In this document: positions 8,183-17,255 of the stretch, piece by piece | How the letters are laid out: the number at the start of each line of letters is the position of its first letter | Numbering within the stretch: position 1 is the first letter of the stretch | From: JAJACP01 sp964350245 | GTDB lineage: Bacteria > Chlamydiota > Chlamydiia > Chlamydiales > JAAKFR01 | Direction: 5' to 3' | DNA length: 64,000 nucleotides | Assembly (NCBI GenBank): GCA_964350245.1 | Contig: CAYGJC010000003.1 | Coordinates: 1-64,000, forward strand | Position numbers and translations under genes: made by a program | The notes under the pieces: generated by a model | What the model was told of the DNA's origin: nothing | Seen by the model: the letters and a program-made list of their open reading frames with translations, nothing else | Database searches by the model: none

Positions 8183-9169
8183 TTAGCAGATCCAAAAAAC
8201 AACCAAGACCGATGTGCTGATCAGGGCCCCTACAAGAGAGGAGAGCGGAGAGGGAATCGGCCTTTGGCTTAACAGGGCCTGAAAACGTCTCACCAGTGAG
8301 CTTTGCTTAGCTGCCAAGTGGCACAGTCCTCTTTTTTCAAGCTGCGGCTGCTGCACAATTTTTACAATGGCAGATGCAAGTGCGTGCTGATCCAAGCCAT
8401 AACGCGCTACTTCTGCGTCACAGGCTTTTTCTTGGTCATCATGTAAACGGTTGAGCCACCATTTTGTTGGCATCCACCAAAAGAGACTCGTAATCAGGAG
8501 CGTTGTCATCTTTAAAAGAGGATCTCTCCAGCGCAGGTGCGCGAGCTCGTGGCTAATCACAGTCTCAAACTCTTCTTGCAAAAGCAGAGTTTCTATTCTC
8601 TTGGGGATGATAATGGTGCGCGAGTGGAGGGCGAAAGGCATTGAAATCAGGTCGGAAACCAAAATTGTTGTTTGGCTTGCGGTGATTTTCTCTAAGAGCT
8701 GCTGATTCACTATTTCTCGTGTGCTCAGCTCGGCCTTATTACGAATGACTTGGAGTTGCTTGAAGCCTGAAAAGCAGGCAAAAAGGCGCTTGAGTAGAAA
8801 GAGGATGGAGAGAGTGACGACAAGAATCACTCCCATCGATAATAAATAGACGGGGATAGAGCGGGATAGGAAAGTGGCTAGAGGGGAGGGGCCTTCTATT
8901 TCGATATGAAACCAGCTCAAGATCATTTTTTCAAAGCTGTATTGGCAGCTGAGGGGATTGAAGTTAGTGAGCAGATTCCAACCGGAGAATTTGTAGAGAA
9001 CAAGATCGAGGGGAAGTTTCAGGATAGGTAGAAGGCGGCAGAGACTTCTTAAACGAGGATTTTTAACCCGAAAAAGAAGAAATCCCAATTCCATGAGCAG
9101 AATGGTACCGGTAAAGACCAGTAAGCTGCTGATAAAAAAGTGAGCGAGCTGAATCAGTAGTATGCTCAT
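8183..9169 (-). CDS. M56-family membrane metallopeptidase (BlaR1/MecR1-like)
   Basis: 328 residues. Hydrophobic segments near residues 5-30 and 103-128 and at the C-terminus surround a cytoplasmic zinc-protease domain with HELAH at residues 207-211 and a glutamate in DQEKACDAEV near 247. M56 proteins paired with BlaI-type repressors sense a signal in the envelope and cause loss of the repressor. This one ends after the last helix (VFWIC) and has no penicillin-binding sensor domain, so the signal is unlikely to be a beta-lactam bound in the BlaR1 manner. Its start overlaps the stop of the repressor gene by four bases (ATGA), which couples the two. Confidence 0.85.
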   Translation of the reverse strand: MSILLIQLAHFFISSLLVFTGTILLMELGFLLFRVKNPRLRSLCRLLPILKLPLDLVLYKFSGWNLLTNFNPLSCQYSFEKMILSWFHIEIEGPSPLATFLSRSIPVYLLSMGVILVVTLSILFLLKRLFACFSGFKQLQVIRNKAELSTREIVNQQLLEKITASQTTILVSDLISMPFALHSRTIIIPKRIETLLLQEEFETVISHELAHLRWRDPLLKMTTLLITSLFWWMPTKWWLNRLHDDQEKACDAEVARYGLDQHALASAIVKIVQQPQLEKRGLCHLAAKQSSLVRRFQALLSQRPIPSPLSSLVGALISTSVLVVFWIC

Positions 9170-9540
9170 GTATTCCTTCTGCGTTTTTGCTTAGCTTTTT
9201 CAATCATTTGTTGCATCTGCTCTAGTTCGGCCTCTGATACATCGTCTGTGGCGTCGATCAAATAACTCACAATTTCACTGGTTTTAAACCCAAACATCTT
9301 TTTTTTGAGTAAAGAAGGGACGTGACTCTCTGCTTCTACGATCCAATAGGTGTAGCGGAGTCCTTCGCGCTCTCTTCCCAGCTGATTTTTATTCACAAGC
9401 CGATTCATCACGGTCATAATTGTCGTGTATTTATCGGTGCCTCCAAGTGCTTGGTGCACTTCGGACACAGTCATCTTTGTTCCTTTTCTTAGAATCTGTA
9501 AGATAGAGAGTTCGAGCTCTCCGAATGCTCTTTTTGTCAT
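9166..9540 (-). CDS. BlaI/MecI-family transcriptional repressor
   Basis: 124 residues, the normal size. The N-terminal winged helix has GELELSILQILRKGTKMTVSE and the recognition region TTIMTVMNRLVNKNQL, and the C-terminal dimer helix carries the acidic-to-basic tail ELEQMQQMIEKAKQKRRRN. It is first in a leftward operon with the M56 peptidase. A dyad of the type bound by BlaI/MecI lies 21 bases before the start codon, so autorepression is very likely. Further targets elsewhere in the genome cannot be seen here. Confidence 0.9.
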   Translation of the reverse strand: MTKRAFGELELSILQILRKGTKMTVSEVHQALGGTDKYTTIMTVMNRLVNKNQLGREREGLRYTYWIVEAESHVPSLLKKKMFGFKTSEIVSYLIDATDDVSEAELEQMQQMIEKAKQKRRRNT

Positions 9541-9560
9541 GAGATTTACCCTTTTGAGAA

Positions 9561-9582
9561 GTAGTATACTACAAAAGTAATA
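9561..9582. promoter_or_regulatory. BlaI/MecI-type operator upstream of the repressor gene
   Basis: GTAGTATACTAC (9561-9572) is a perfect palindrome, and TACTAC-AAAA-GTAATA (9567-9582) is a second, overlapping dyad that looks like the TACTAC/GTAGTA half-sites of mec and bla operators. It lies in the 54-base gap between the tgt stop and the repressor ATG. Confidence 0.7.
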
Positions 9583-9594
9583 TTTCTGAAAGTT

Positions 9595-10716
9595 TTAAAG
9601 AATGTTTTGAAGGATTTGCTCTCGGTAGTGGGCCATGAGCTTGACCATATAATGGAGATTATGGATGGAGGCAAGGGAGAGGCAGCTCACTTCTCGCGCC
9701 TTAAAGAGGTGATGGAGGTAGGCCAAAGAGTGTGTCTGACAGGTGGGACAAGAGCACCCTTGTTCGATCGGCTCGAAGCAGGTCGCATACTTCCGTTGAT
9801 TAATTTTGACTCCACCGCTCTGGGTGAGCAAAAGTCCGTGACGAGCAGCCCTTGTCGGGTAAGAGCTATCAAAAGTATCAATTCCAAGAGGAACGAGCTC
9901 ATGAATCGAAGGAAGATCGCCAATCCCTAAAAGATGATTGGGTTTATCATCGGGAAGAAGGGGACGCGTAAATGCAATCATGTCCCGTAGCTCTTGCTTG
10001 TTCTTTCCAACGCTTCCCCCAATTGCAAAGCCGTCAAAAGGCAGCTCCCTAAGTGTTGCGCAGCTCAATGCACGCAGTTCTTTGTTAATTCCTCCATGGA
10101 TGACTCCGTACATCCCCTGCTGCTGAGGATTACTAAGATGAGCCTCTAATGAGCGTTTCTCCCAACGGTGGGTGCGTGCAAGAGATTTCTTCAAATCATC
10201 CTGTTCAATATGGTAGGGAGGAAGTTCATCCAGGGGAATGATAATGTCGGCTCCAAGATCTTTTTGGGCCTGGACTGAGGACTCAGGGGTTAGCAAGATT
10301 TTTTGACCGTCTCGATAGGAGCGGAAAGTGACGCCTTCTTCTGTGATTTTGAGAACGCAGCCATCGCCTTTCTTTTTACCTCGGCTTTTCAGCTCATCGT
10401 GCACAGAGCCGTAGGCGAGGCTGAAGACTTGAAAGCCGCCGGAATCGGTGATTAATGGCTGTTTCCGATGGATGAATTGATGCAAACCTCCGGCTTGTTT
10501 CACAATATCTGTGCCTGGCTGCAAAAGGAGGTGGTAGGTGTTGCAAAACATGAGCTGGAGACCAATGGCATCCACAAGCTCATTATTTAGGGCTTTTAAG
10601 GTCCCATTGGTTCCGACAGCTACAAAGCTGGGTGTGTCAATCACGCCATGAGGTGTGTGAATTCTTCCCACTCTTGCCTGGGACTTTTTTGATTGATGGA
10701 TCACCTCAAACTTCAT
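9595..10716 (-). CDS. tgt: Queuine tRNA-ribosyltransferase
   Basis: 373 residues, full length. Exchanges guanine 34 of tRNAs with GUN anticodons for a 7-deazaguanine base. Visible motifs: ITDSGGFQVFSL with the catalytic aspartate near residue 92, the second aspartate in GIDTFDSSYPTRAARHG near residue 275, and the zinc site C..GCSCPTC..H near residues 315-345. It overlaps the start of the yhhQ-type transporter gene's end by 11 bases. No queuosine synthesis genes are nearby; with the transporter this fits salvage of preformed queuine from the host, as reported for C. trachomatis. Confidence 0.96.
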   Translation of the reverse strand: MKFEVIHQSKKSQARVGRIHTPHGVIDTPSFVAVGTNGTLKALNNELVDAIGLQLMFCNTYHLLLQPGTDIVKQAGGLHQFIHRKQPLITDSGGFQVFSLAYGSVHDELKSRGKKKGDGCVLKITEEGVTFRSYRDGQKILLTPESSVQAQKDLGADIIIPLDELPPYHIEQDDLKKSLARTHRWEKRSLEAHLSNPQQQGMYGVIHGGINKELRALSCATLRELPFDGFAIGGSVGKNKQELRDMIAFTRPLLPDDKPNHLLGIGDLPSIHELVPLGIDTFDSSYPTRAARHGLLLTQSGGVKINQRKYATCFEPIEQGCSCPTCQTHSLAYLHHLFKAREVSCLSLASIHNLHYMVKLMAHYREQILQNIL

Positions 10717-11371
10717 GGGAAACCATCCGTTTTGAAAAGTGGACGAAGGGAGTCGAGAGGATAATCACGATTCCCTTCACAGCTAAACTGAGAACAATGA
10801 TGTGGCCTATATTGTCGACGAGGCCGTAGAGACCGCAAAAAGAGAAAAGAAGCGTATCTAGAGTTTGAGAGAGAAGAAGAGCAAGAGCTGTCCTCCCCAC
10901 TAAAAATTTGCCCCCGGTCTTGTTTCGGAGGAAACCGAAAAACGCTAAATCAACAAGCTGAATCACTAAAAAGGAGAAAAGAGAAGCCAGGATCACCCGT
11001 GGCATGGGTGTAAATAAAAAAGAGAAATGAAGGTGGGCCCAGTCGGCTTGATTAGGGATATAAGCTAGATGAATTTGCGTGAGTAAAACAAACCCGGATG
11101 AGATAAAAAGGGAGATCCAAACAGTACGGCGAGCAGCGCTGCGCCCAAAAAATTCTTGAATTAAATTCAGACCTAGAAGATATCCTACAGCCAAGGCGTC
11201 ACTGGATGTTACGCTCAAGCCAAAAAGGGTGATCTGCTTAAGCACAAAGAGATTCATGGCAACGGCCAGTAGCGAGAGCCAGGCGATCATAAGGTCTTTG
11301 CCAAAGCGAAGGGCAAAGAGGGTTAAGCCCGCGATGGTTGTGACGTGTAAAATTAGAATTAGAGCGTTCAT
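10706..11371 (-). CDS. yhhQ: YhhQ-family queuosine-precursor transporter
   Basis: 221 residues with six to seven hydrophobic segments. The family features are the SDALAVGYLLGLNLIQEFFG stretch near residue 57 (acidic residue within a membrane segment), and the late GRTALALLLSQTLDTLLFSF segment with a buried Q and D. This family (formerly DUF165) imports queuine or preQ bases. Placement directly before and overlapping tgt makes the assignment strong. Divergent from the aspartokinase gene with only 12 bases between the two start codons, so promoters must overlap coding sequence. Confidence 0.88.
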   Translation of the reverse strand: MNALILILHVTTIAGLTLFALRFGKDLMIAWLSLLAVAMNLFVLKQITLFGLSVTSSDALAVGYLLGLNLIQEFFGRSAARRTVWISLFISSGFVLLTQIHLAYIPNQADWAHLHFSFLFTPMPRVILASLFSFLVIQLVDLAFFGFLRNKTGGKFLVGRTALALLLSQTLDTLLFSFCGLYGLVDNIGHIIVLSLAVKGIVIILSTPFVHFSKRMVSHEV

Positions 11372-11383
11372 AGGGTAAACAGT

Positions 11384-12166
11384 ATGCCAGAAGATAAGAA
11401 AACTCTCATCATGAAATTTGGGGGGGCTGCGGTCAAAACTCCGGAGAGCTTTGCCTGTCTAGCTTCCCTCATCAAGGAGCGCAAAAAGCACTATCCCAGG
11501 ATTGTCGCCGTGGTAAGTGCCATGGGGGGAATGACCGATCACCTTATTTCTCTTGCACTCCAAGTGAATCCCCATCCTCCCAAGCGGGAGTACGATATGC
11601 TTGTGAGCGTGGGTGAGCGGATTAGCATTTCTCTTTTGGCCATGGCCCTTGAGGCACAAGGGGAAAGAGCGGTCAGTTTTACAGGAAGCCAGTCAGGCGT
11701 TTTAACGACGATCCAGCATTCCGATGCGCGTATTGTGGCTGTTCAACCTTACCGTCTCCAAAAACACCTGGATCAAGGTGATGTCGTGATTGTAGCAGGC
11801 TTTCAGGGCGTGAGCAAAGAGAGAGAAATCACAACGCTTGGACGAGGAGGCTCCGACACATCAGCCGTGGCTTTAGGGATCGCACTGGGCGCAGAGAAAG
11901 TAGAGTTCTACAAGGACGTGGGTGGTATTTTTTCTGAAGATCCCATTCATTTTCCCCACGCCTCTGTCTACGAAGCTTTAAGCTTTGAGGAGGCTCTAGA
12001 TATTGTGCAAAGAACAGGAGGACGTGTTCTACATCCCCGGGCGCTTATATTAGCACAAAAGAATCAACTTCCTTTACATGTGCGCTCCTTTAATCAACTC
12101 GAGGGAAAAGGAACTCTCATCTCAGCTCTTCATCCTCAACCGGTAGGTGCACTTTATGAAGAATGA
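11384..12166 (+). CDS. lysC: Aspartate kinase, catalytic domain only
   Basis: 260 residues of amino-acid-kinase fold: MKFGGAAVKTPESF at the start, VVSAMGGMTD near residue 44, LGRGGSDTSAVALG near residue 155 and the late RVLHPRAL. Phosphorylates aspartate as the first step to lysine, diaminopimelate, threonine and methionine. Usual LysC proteins are about 400-450 residues with two C-terminal ACT domains for feedback inhibition by lysine or threonine; here the reading stops after the kinase domain, so allosteric control by ACT domains is absent unless supplied by another protein. The following gene starts inside its last codons, so the ending is not an assembly break in a longer frame that I can see. 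Confidence 0.85.
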   Translation: MPEDKKTLIMKFGGAAVKTPESFACLASLIKERKKHYPRIVAVVSAMGGMTDHLISLALQVNPHPPKREYDMLVSVGERISISLLAMALEAQGERAVSFTGSQSGVLTTIQHSDARIVAVQPYRLQKHLDQGDVVIVAGFQGVSKEREITTLGRGGSDTSAVALGIALGAEKVEFYKDVGGIFSEDPIHFPHASVYEALSFEEALDIVQRTGGRVLHPRALILAQKNQLPLHVRSFNQLEGKGTLISALHPQPVGALYEE

Positions 12167-14018
12167 GTACCCATACATGAAGCTTGGGTTTGAAGGGGAC
12201 AGCTGTTTTGGTAGAGACGCTCTGAAGCAAATCATGAGCTACATTCTGCCGCCCAGTTTTTTTGAAGGAGAAGCAGTAGAGTCTCGCTTTCAAGGCCAAT
12301 TACCCATTATCTGTTGGACTCCTCTGGGTGATCCGCCCTTTGATATCACATTTTTTCTCTGTTGCCGCTTTCGAGCGAATGCATTCCGTTTTTTTTATGA
12401 GATGATCTGCCGTTGGTTGATTCCGGGTAAGCGATTGAACGCACTTCTACAGTTTGCAGCCGATTTTTCGATTCCTGAGATCGGTCCGGAGAAGTACATA
12501 GGAGGGGTCGTCCGGCTCCGCGTTGAAAATGCACGTGAATTGGAGACGATACAGCGCAATCTACCCATAGTCGAACAAGAACTGCGTTTGGGTTTGGAGT
12601 CCTATTATCAAGCCTGCCGCATACTCGAAATTAAAGGGCTTTCGTCTGACGAAAAAACAGCTCTGATTCAAGAGAACATTGTCTCTCTCATCCGGCATCG
12701 TCCTCAAGACTTTGACTATGATATTCTTTCTGAAATGCAGCATTTTCTTGTGATCTGCAAAGAAGAGTTTAAAGAAGAGCGTACGTATCGGCATATGAGC
12801 CGTATTATTTGTGTCCTCTACTTGTTCAGGCGAGCACTTAAACTCTCACTAGAATCATTTCCAGATCGACGGTATGTAAGTGTCAAGCTCGTCCGAGCCA
12901 AGCTTTTGGGCAAACGCCCTATTTTGGGCATCACGATCGGTTTTAGTTTCATTCGCAACAACGAGTTGTTTGAAGAGCGGCATATCTTAAGTGGGGTGCA
13001 AGCCTTACTTCCGGGCGTGAATATGGTCGCAGGTTCTTTCTTTCGACACCAAGGACGTTCGGATCCTATTTGCACTCTTTATCTTGAAGTCGAAAAAGCG
13101 GGCGGCATTTCTCTCGAAGAGGAACGTCTGTTAAAAGAGGAACTTCCCTCTGAACTGAAAAATCGATTTGAACAGCGGCTCAACCCCATCTTTATGCCGC
13201 AAAACGAAGAGATGGTGATACGCAATATTGTTGCCTTGAGCAATCAGCTCAAGTATGTACGCGACCTTCCCCAGGCTCTTGTTGACTTTCATCAACAAAC
13301 AGAAGAGAATCTTGAATTTTTAGTCATTATGCTGCGCATTTTAAGGCCGGGACTCCCAGATATTGCAGCGTGCTTCGAAAATAAACCCACTTTTTTGGAG
13401 TTTGTCCCGGATCGAAAAAAGATTGTGGGCACGCTGCGAAAAAAGTATCAAAAAGAGGCTAATGTTTTTCTTGTACGCATCCGAAAAGATCCTTTTTTGC
13501 GTAAAAATCAATCGGTCGATTTATATAAAGCGCGCAAAAGCGTAGCAATAGAGCTGGCCCGGCTCGTGGGAGAGTTTCGTGACTATAACGGCGGAACCAT
13601 CTCAAAAGAGTGCGAACTTTTTGATCAGCTGAAAGAGGAGTTGGGAGAAAGGGCTGCTGAAAATGCTTTCCTCCTTGAGAATTTCTTCTATTCACTAAGT
13701 CCCCCGGTCATGCGTAGTATTCTTCCTGTGGACCCCATTAAAAAGCTCTTTCACATGCTACTAGAGGAGCAACTTGTCGATGATCAAAACTACACAATTT
13801 GCATTCAGGAGGACTCAAATTATCTCTACGCTCTAATCACCTCCACTGACTCCCGCTTTCACGAAGCGCTCAATCTGAATGAACTCGAAGAAGAGTGTGT
13901 GAGTTGTTTTGTTCCCCAAACAGACTCATATAGTTATGGGCTAATCTGCCTAAATGCAACGCCCGAAAGATCTCTTAAAATTCGTTTGGCCATAGAAGAA
14001 CTTATGGCTGTAAAGTGA
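12156..14018 (+). CDS. Large conserved chlamydial protein of unknown function
   Basis: 620 residues from ATG 12156, which has AGGTG upstream; a GTG nine bases earlier is also possible. No signal peptide or membrane helix. The N-terminal half repeatedly alternates FF/RF-rich strands (DITFFLCCRFRANAFRFFYE) and long amphipathic helices; the C-terminal half is mainly helical and charged. I recognise no catalytic motif. The position between a tgt region and the DUF721-gyrB-gyrA genes corresponds, as I recall, to a hypothetical gene in C. trachomatis, so it is probably a phylum-conserved orphan and not a recent arrival. It overlaps the end of lysC by 11 bases. Confidence 0.75.
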   Translation: MKNEYPYMKLGFEGDSCFGRDALKQIMSYILPPSFFEGEAVESRFQGQLPIICWTPLGDPPFDITFFLCCRFRANAFRFFYEMICRWLIPGKRLNALLQFAADFSIPEIGPEKYIGGVVRLRVENARELETIQRNLPIVEQELRLGLESYYQACRILEIKGLSSDEKTALIQENIVSLIRHRPQDFDYDILSEMQHFLVICKEEFKEERTYRHMSRIICVLYLFRRALKLSLESFPDRRYVSVKLVRAKLLGKRPILGITIGFSFIRNNELFEERHILSGVQALLPGVNMVAGSFFRHQGRSDPICTLYLEVEKAGGISLEEERLLKEELPSELKNRFEQRLNPIFMPQNEEMVIRNIVALSNQLKYVRDLPQALVDFHQQTEENLEFLVIMLRILRPGLPDIAACFENKPTFLEFVPDRKKIVGTLRKKYQKEANVFLVRIRKDPFLRKNQSVDLYKARKSVAIELARLVGEFRDYNGGTISKECELFDQLKEELGERAAENAFLLENFFYSLSPPVMRSILPVDPIKKLFHMLLEEQLVDDQNYTICIQEDSNYLYALITSTDSRFHEALNLNELEEECVSCFVPQTDSYSYGLICLNATPERSLKIRLAIEELMAVK

Positions 14019-14057
14019 ATAATATGTTATCATGTCTTCCATAAGAAGGGTCTTTTT

Positions 14058-14288
14058 ATGGTTTGTTGCGGAAGAGCAGAAGGATCGTTACCGATTCGAT
14101 GTGAATGGGATACGAATAAACTAACGGGAATTATAGCTCTTGTTGTTGCCATTGCACTCGTTACCATTTCCTTCGTGACAGGTTCGGGGGTTTTTGGTTT
14201 CCAAAGCATGTCTTTTGTAGCCGCAACACTCACTGCAAGTAGCTTGATTGCCTTTACAGTTGCCGCATTTAAACTCTCGGCTGATTAG
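14058..14288 (+). CDS. Small two-helix membrane protein, Inc-like
   Basis: 76 residues with AAGGG upstream of the ATG. A short polar N-terminus with three cysteines precedes two helices at about residues 22-40 and 53-71 joined by a short glycine-rich turn. This is the minimal form of the paired-helix pattern of inclusion membrane proteins, but any small membrane protein could look like this. It sits between the 620-residue unknown and the DUF721 gene, in a position that breaks the otherwise tightly packed replication gene cluster. Confidence 0.45.
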   Translation: MVCCGRAEGSLPIRCEWDTNKLTGIIALVVAIALVTISFVTGSGVFGFQSMSFVAATLTASSLIAFTVAAFKLSAD

Positions 14289-14353
14289 GTGCTTTTTTTA
14301 TTGATGTTTCGTGAGTGTTGCGCTATATTCTTCATCTAATAAGAGCGTGATTT

Positions 14354-14740
14354 TTGAAGAGAATGCCTGAATACAAAAAGACCACCAGAATGCCTCCAGC
14401 ACCCAGATCACGCGGTGGCAAGGTCTCCCGTTATTATGATGGTCCTGTGCCCACGACGCGTCATATCGGCCAGGTTCTTCCTTTGCTTCTTCGAAAGATT
14501 GGAAAACAGTACCAAGATCGTCCTGATCTTATTCTGGCAGCGTGGCCGGATGTGGTTGGCGCCCAACTTGCCACAATGACTCGGGCAGTTTCATTTAACG
14601 AAGGATTTCTCGTAGTAAAAGTTAGCAACTCAACTCTCTACAGTTTGTTGAATCAAAACGACAAGCCTAGATTAATCAAAAACCTAAGAGATAAATTTCC
14701 CCAGACGATGATCAAATCAATTGTTTTTCAACTGGGCTAA
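14354..14740 (+). CDS. dciA: DUF721/DciA-like protein
   Basis: About 128 residues. A basic, proline-rich N-terminus is followed by a DUF721 domain (HIGQVLPLLLRKIGKQY, then AAWPDVVGAQLA, FLVVKVSNSTLYSLLNQ and a final PQTMIKSIVFQLG). DciA proteins help load the replicative helicase in bacteria that lack DnaC or DnaI. The first possible start is TTG at 14354 with AAGAG eight bases before it; ATG at 14363 has no well-spaced ribosome site. Immediately upstream of gyrB, a common arrangement for this family. Confidence 0.8.
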   Translation: MKRMPEYKKTTRMPPAPRSRGGKVSRYYDGPVPTTRHIGQVLPLLLRKIGKQYQDRPDLILAAWPDVVGAQLATMTRAVSFNEGFLVVKVSNSTLYSLLNQNDKPRLIKNLRDKFPQTMIKSIVFQLG

Positions 14741-14745
14741 AAAAG

Positions 14746-17244
14746 ATGACTATGGACCTAGAACAAGAACAGCACGAAAAAACGAGTAAGCAGTACGATG
14801 CAAGTTCCATTACCGTTCTCGAAGGACTTCAAGCAGTCCGAGAGCGGCCCGGAATGTACATTGGCGATACAGGTGTCAGCGGCCTGCACCACCTGGTCTA
14901 TGAGGTTGTAGATAACAGTATCGATGAGGCCATGGCTGGCTTCTGCTCACACATTGATGTCACAATCCACAAAGATCAAAGCATCACCATTGAAGATGAT
15001 GGACGAGGCATTCCAATCGGCAAACACGAGCAGGAATCTAAGAAGCAAGGACGCGAAGTCTCGGCGCTTGAGGTCGTGCTCACGGTTCTACACGCTGGAG
15101 GAAAATTTTCTAAAGACACCTACAAAGTTTCAGGAGGGCTCCATGGCGTGGGAGTCTCTTGTGTGAACGCTCTCTCCATGCGCTTTGTGGTGCAGGTTTT
15201 CAAGGAAGGAAACATCTACGAGATGACCTTCGAAAAAGGGAAACCAGTTAAAGCTCTTGAGGTGGTTGGAGCGACCGATAAGAAGGGGACACGCGTTACC
15301 TTTTGGCCCGACGATTCTCTTTTTGCGAGCACCATTTTTGATGCGGATATTCTTTCCAGAAGACTGCGTGAGCTCGCTTTTTTGAATCGCGGCATTGACA
15401 TTCGCTTTCGCGATGAAAGAGATGAAGAACGCCCTGATACTCAGTTTTGTTACGAAGGGGGAATCATTTCCTTTGTTTCCTATCTCAATGAAAACCGAGA
15501 AACTCTTTTTCCCAATCCCGTTTACTTTAGAGGAGCTAAAGATGGAGATGACGGGCCAATTGATTTTGAAGTCTCACTGCAGTGGAATGATGGATATGCC
15601 GAAACAATCTACTCCTATGCCAACAACATTCCGACAAGGCAAGGGGGTACACATCTTACTGGATTTTCCACAGCTCTTACTCGTGTGCTTAACCACTATA
15701 TTAAGGCACATAATCTTCTAAAGAGCGACAAAATCTCTCTTACGGGAGATGATATGCGTGAGGGACTGACAGCTGTGATCTCTGTTAAAGTACCCAATCC
15801 CCAGTTTGAAGGACAAACAAAACAGCGTTTAGGAAATAGTGACGTTGGATCTATTGTCCAGCAGATTGTGGGAGAAGAGCTTTCGATTTACTTAGAAGAG
15901 AATCCTCAAATTGCCCGCTCGGTTGTTGACAAGGTCATTATTGCCGCCCAAGCACGCGAAGCCGCTAAAAAGGCGCGTGAGTTAACATTGCGCAAAACAG
16001 CTCTTGATAGTGCGCGCTTGCCCGGTAAGTTGATCGATTGTCAGGAGAGAGATCCTGAAAAGTGCGAGATCTACATTGTGGAAGGAGATTCAGCGGGGGG
16101 GTCCGCAAAAATGGGGCGCGACCGCAGGTTTCAAGCAATTCTTCCCATTCGAGGTAAGATTCTCAATGTAGAAAAGGCACGGCTCCAAAAAGTCTTTCAA
16201 AACCAAGAAGTAGGCACCATTATTTCGGCACTTGGGTGTGGAATCGGCACTGAGTCTTTCAATATCGACAAACTCCGCTACCACCGCGTGATCATTATGA
16301 CGGATGCGGATGTTGATGGATCTCATATTCGAACGCTATTGCTCACTTTCTTTTATCGCCATATGCCGGCTCTTATTGAAAATAACTACATCTATATTGC
16401 TCAACCTCCTTTGTATAAAGTGTCGCGGAAAAAACAAAGCCGCTATATCACATCAGAAAAGGAGATGGATGATTACCTTCTTGAGCTTGGGATGAAAGAT
16501 GTTTCTTTTCATCACGCTGCAAAAGATAAAAAACTTGACGATCAAGAGTCTCAACAACTCGTTGATCTAATTTTGAATGTAGAAAACTTTATCAATGCAA
16601 TTGAACGTAAGGCTATTCCTTTTCGTGAATTTCTAGAGGCAAAAAACGAAGCAGGGGACTATCCCCGGTACGTCATCACAAGTGGTCAGCAACTTGTCTA
16701 TTCGGAAGATGAATTTCTTGAAATTGCACGGGCTCACGAGGAGCAACAACGCCAAGAGCACGAAAGAGCCCTTGAAACCATCCCTGAGGAAGAAATTACC
16801 GATGGGATGCGTACTTTCCGACCCAAGCCTTTGCCTTATACTGAGTTGTATAAAGACGAAACATTTACCCAGCTTCTTTCTCAGCTAGAAGCTTTTAACT
16901 TTACATTGGACAACTATCTGATGGCCGATGGAAAATTGGTGACCGTTTTTGAAAATGAAGAAAAAGTTGATGATTACTTTACGCTTAGAGAGTTAATCGA
17001 CTTCTTGCGAGCGCATGGACGTAAAGGCGTTGAAATTCAGCGCTATAAGGGTCTAGGAGAGATGAATGCCGACCAGCTATGGGAGACGACGATGGATCCT
17101 GCGGAAAGAACATTAATCAAAGTCACACTACCCGATGTGATTGCAGCTGATCACATGTTTACGATGTTGATGGGTGAAGAAGTTCCTCCCCGTCGGGCTT
17201 TTATTGAAAACCATGCTCTTTCAGTTAAGAATTTAGATATCTAG
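14746..17244 (+). CDS. gyrB: DNA gyrase subunit B
   Basis: 832 residues, on the long side of the family because of an insertion between the Toprim domain and the C-terminal domain (acidic helical stretch near residues 580-700). GHKL ATPase motifs are present (EVVDNSIDEAMAG near 48, DDGRGIP near 84, HGVGVSCVNALS near 132), followed by the Toprim motif EGDSAGGSAKMGRDRRFQAI near 446 and the DADVDGSHIRTL motif near 520. Supplies ATP-driven negative supercoiling with GyrA. Starts five bases after the DUF721 gene and is followed 11 bases later by gyrA: one operon. Confidence 0.97.
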   Translation: MTMDLEQEQHEKTSKQYDASSITVLEGLQAVRERPGMYIGDTGVSGLHHLVYEVVDNSIDEAMAGFCSHIDVTIHKDQSITIEDDGRGIPIGKHEQESKKQGREVSALEVVLTVLHAGGKFSKDTYKVSGGLHGVGVSCVNALSMRFVVQVFKEGNIYEMTFEKGKPVKALEVVGATDKKGTRVTFWPDDSLFASTIFDADILSRRLRELAFLNRGIDIRFRDERDEERPDTQFCYEGGIISFVSYLNENRETLFPNPVYFRGAKDGDDGPIDFEVSLQWNDGYAETIYSYANNIPTRQGGTHLTGFSTALTRVLNHYIKAHNLLKSDKISLTGDDMREGLTAVISVKVPNPQFEGQTKQRLGNSDVGSIVQQIVGEELSIYLEENPQIARSVVDKVIIAAQAREAAKKARELTLRKTALDSARLPGKLIDCQERDPEKCEIYIVEGDSAGGSAKMGRDRRFQAILPIRGKILNVEKARLQKVFQNQEVGTIISALGCGIGTESFNIDKLRYHRVIIMTDADVDGSHIRTLLLTFFYRHMPALIENNYIYIAQPPLYKVSRKKQSRYITSEKEMDDYLLELGMKDVSFHHAAKDKKLDDQESQQLVDLILNVENFINAIERKAIPFREFLEAKNEAGDYPRYVITSGQQLVYSEDEFLEIARAHEEQQRQEHERALETIPEEEITDGMRTFRPKPLPYTELYKDETFTQLLSQLEAFNFTLDNYLMADGKLVTVFENEEKVDDYFTLRELIDFLRAHGRKGVEIQRYKGLGEMNADQLWETTMDPAERTLIKVTLPDVIAADHMFTMLMGEEVPPRRAFIENHALSVKNLDI

Positions 17245-17255
17245 GAAATACGCAC

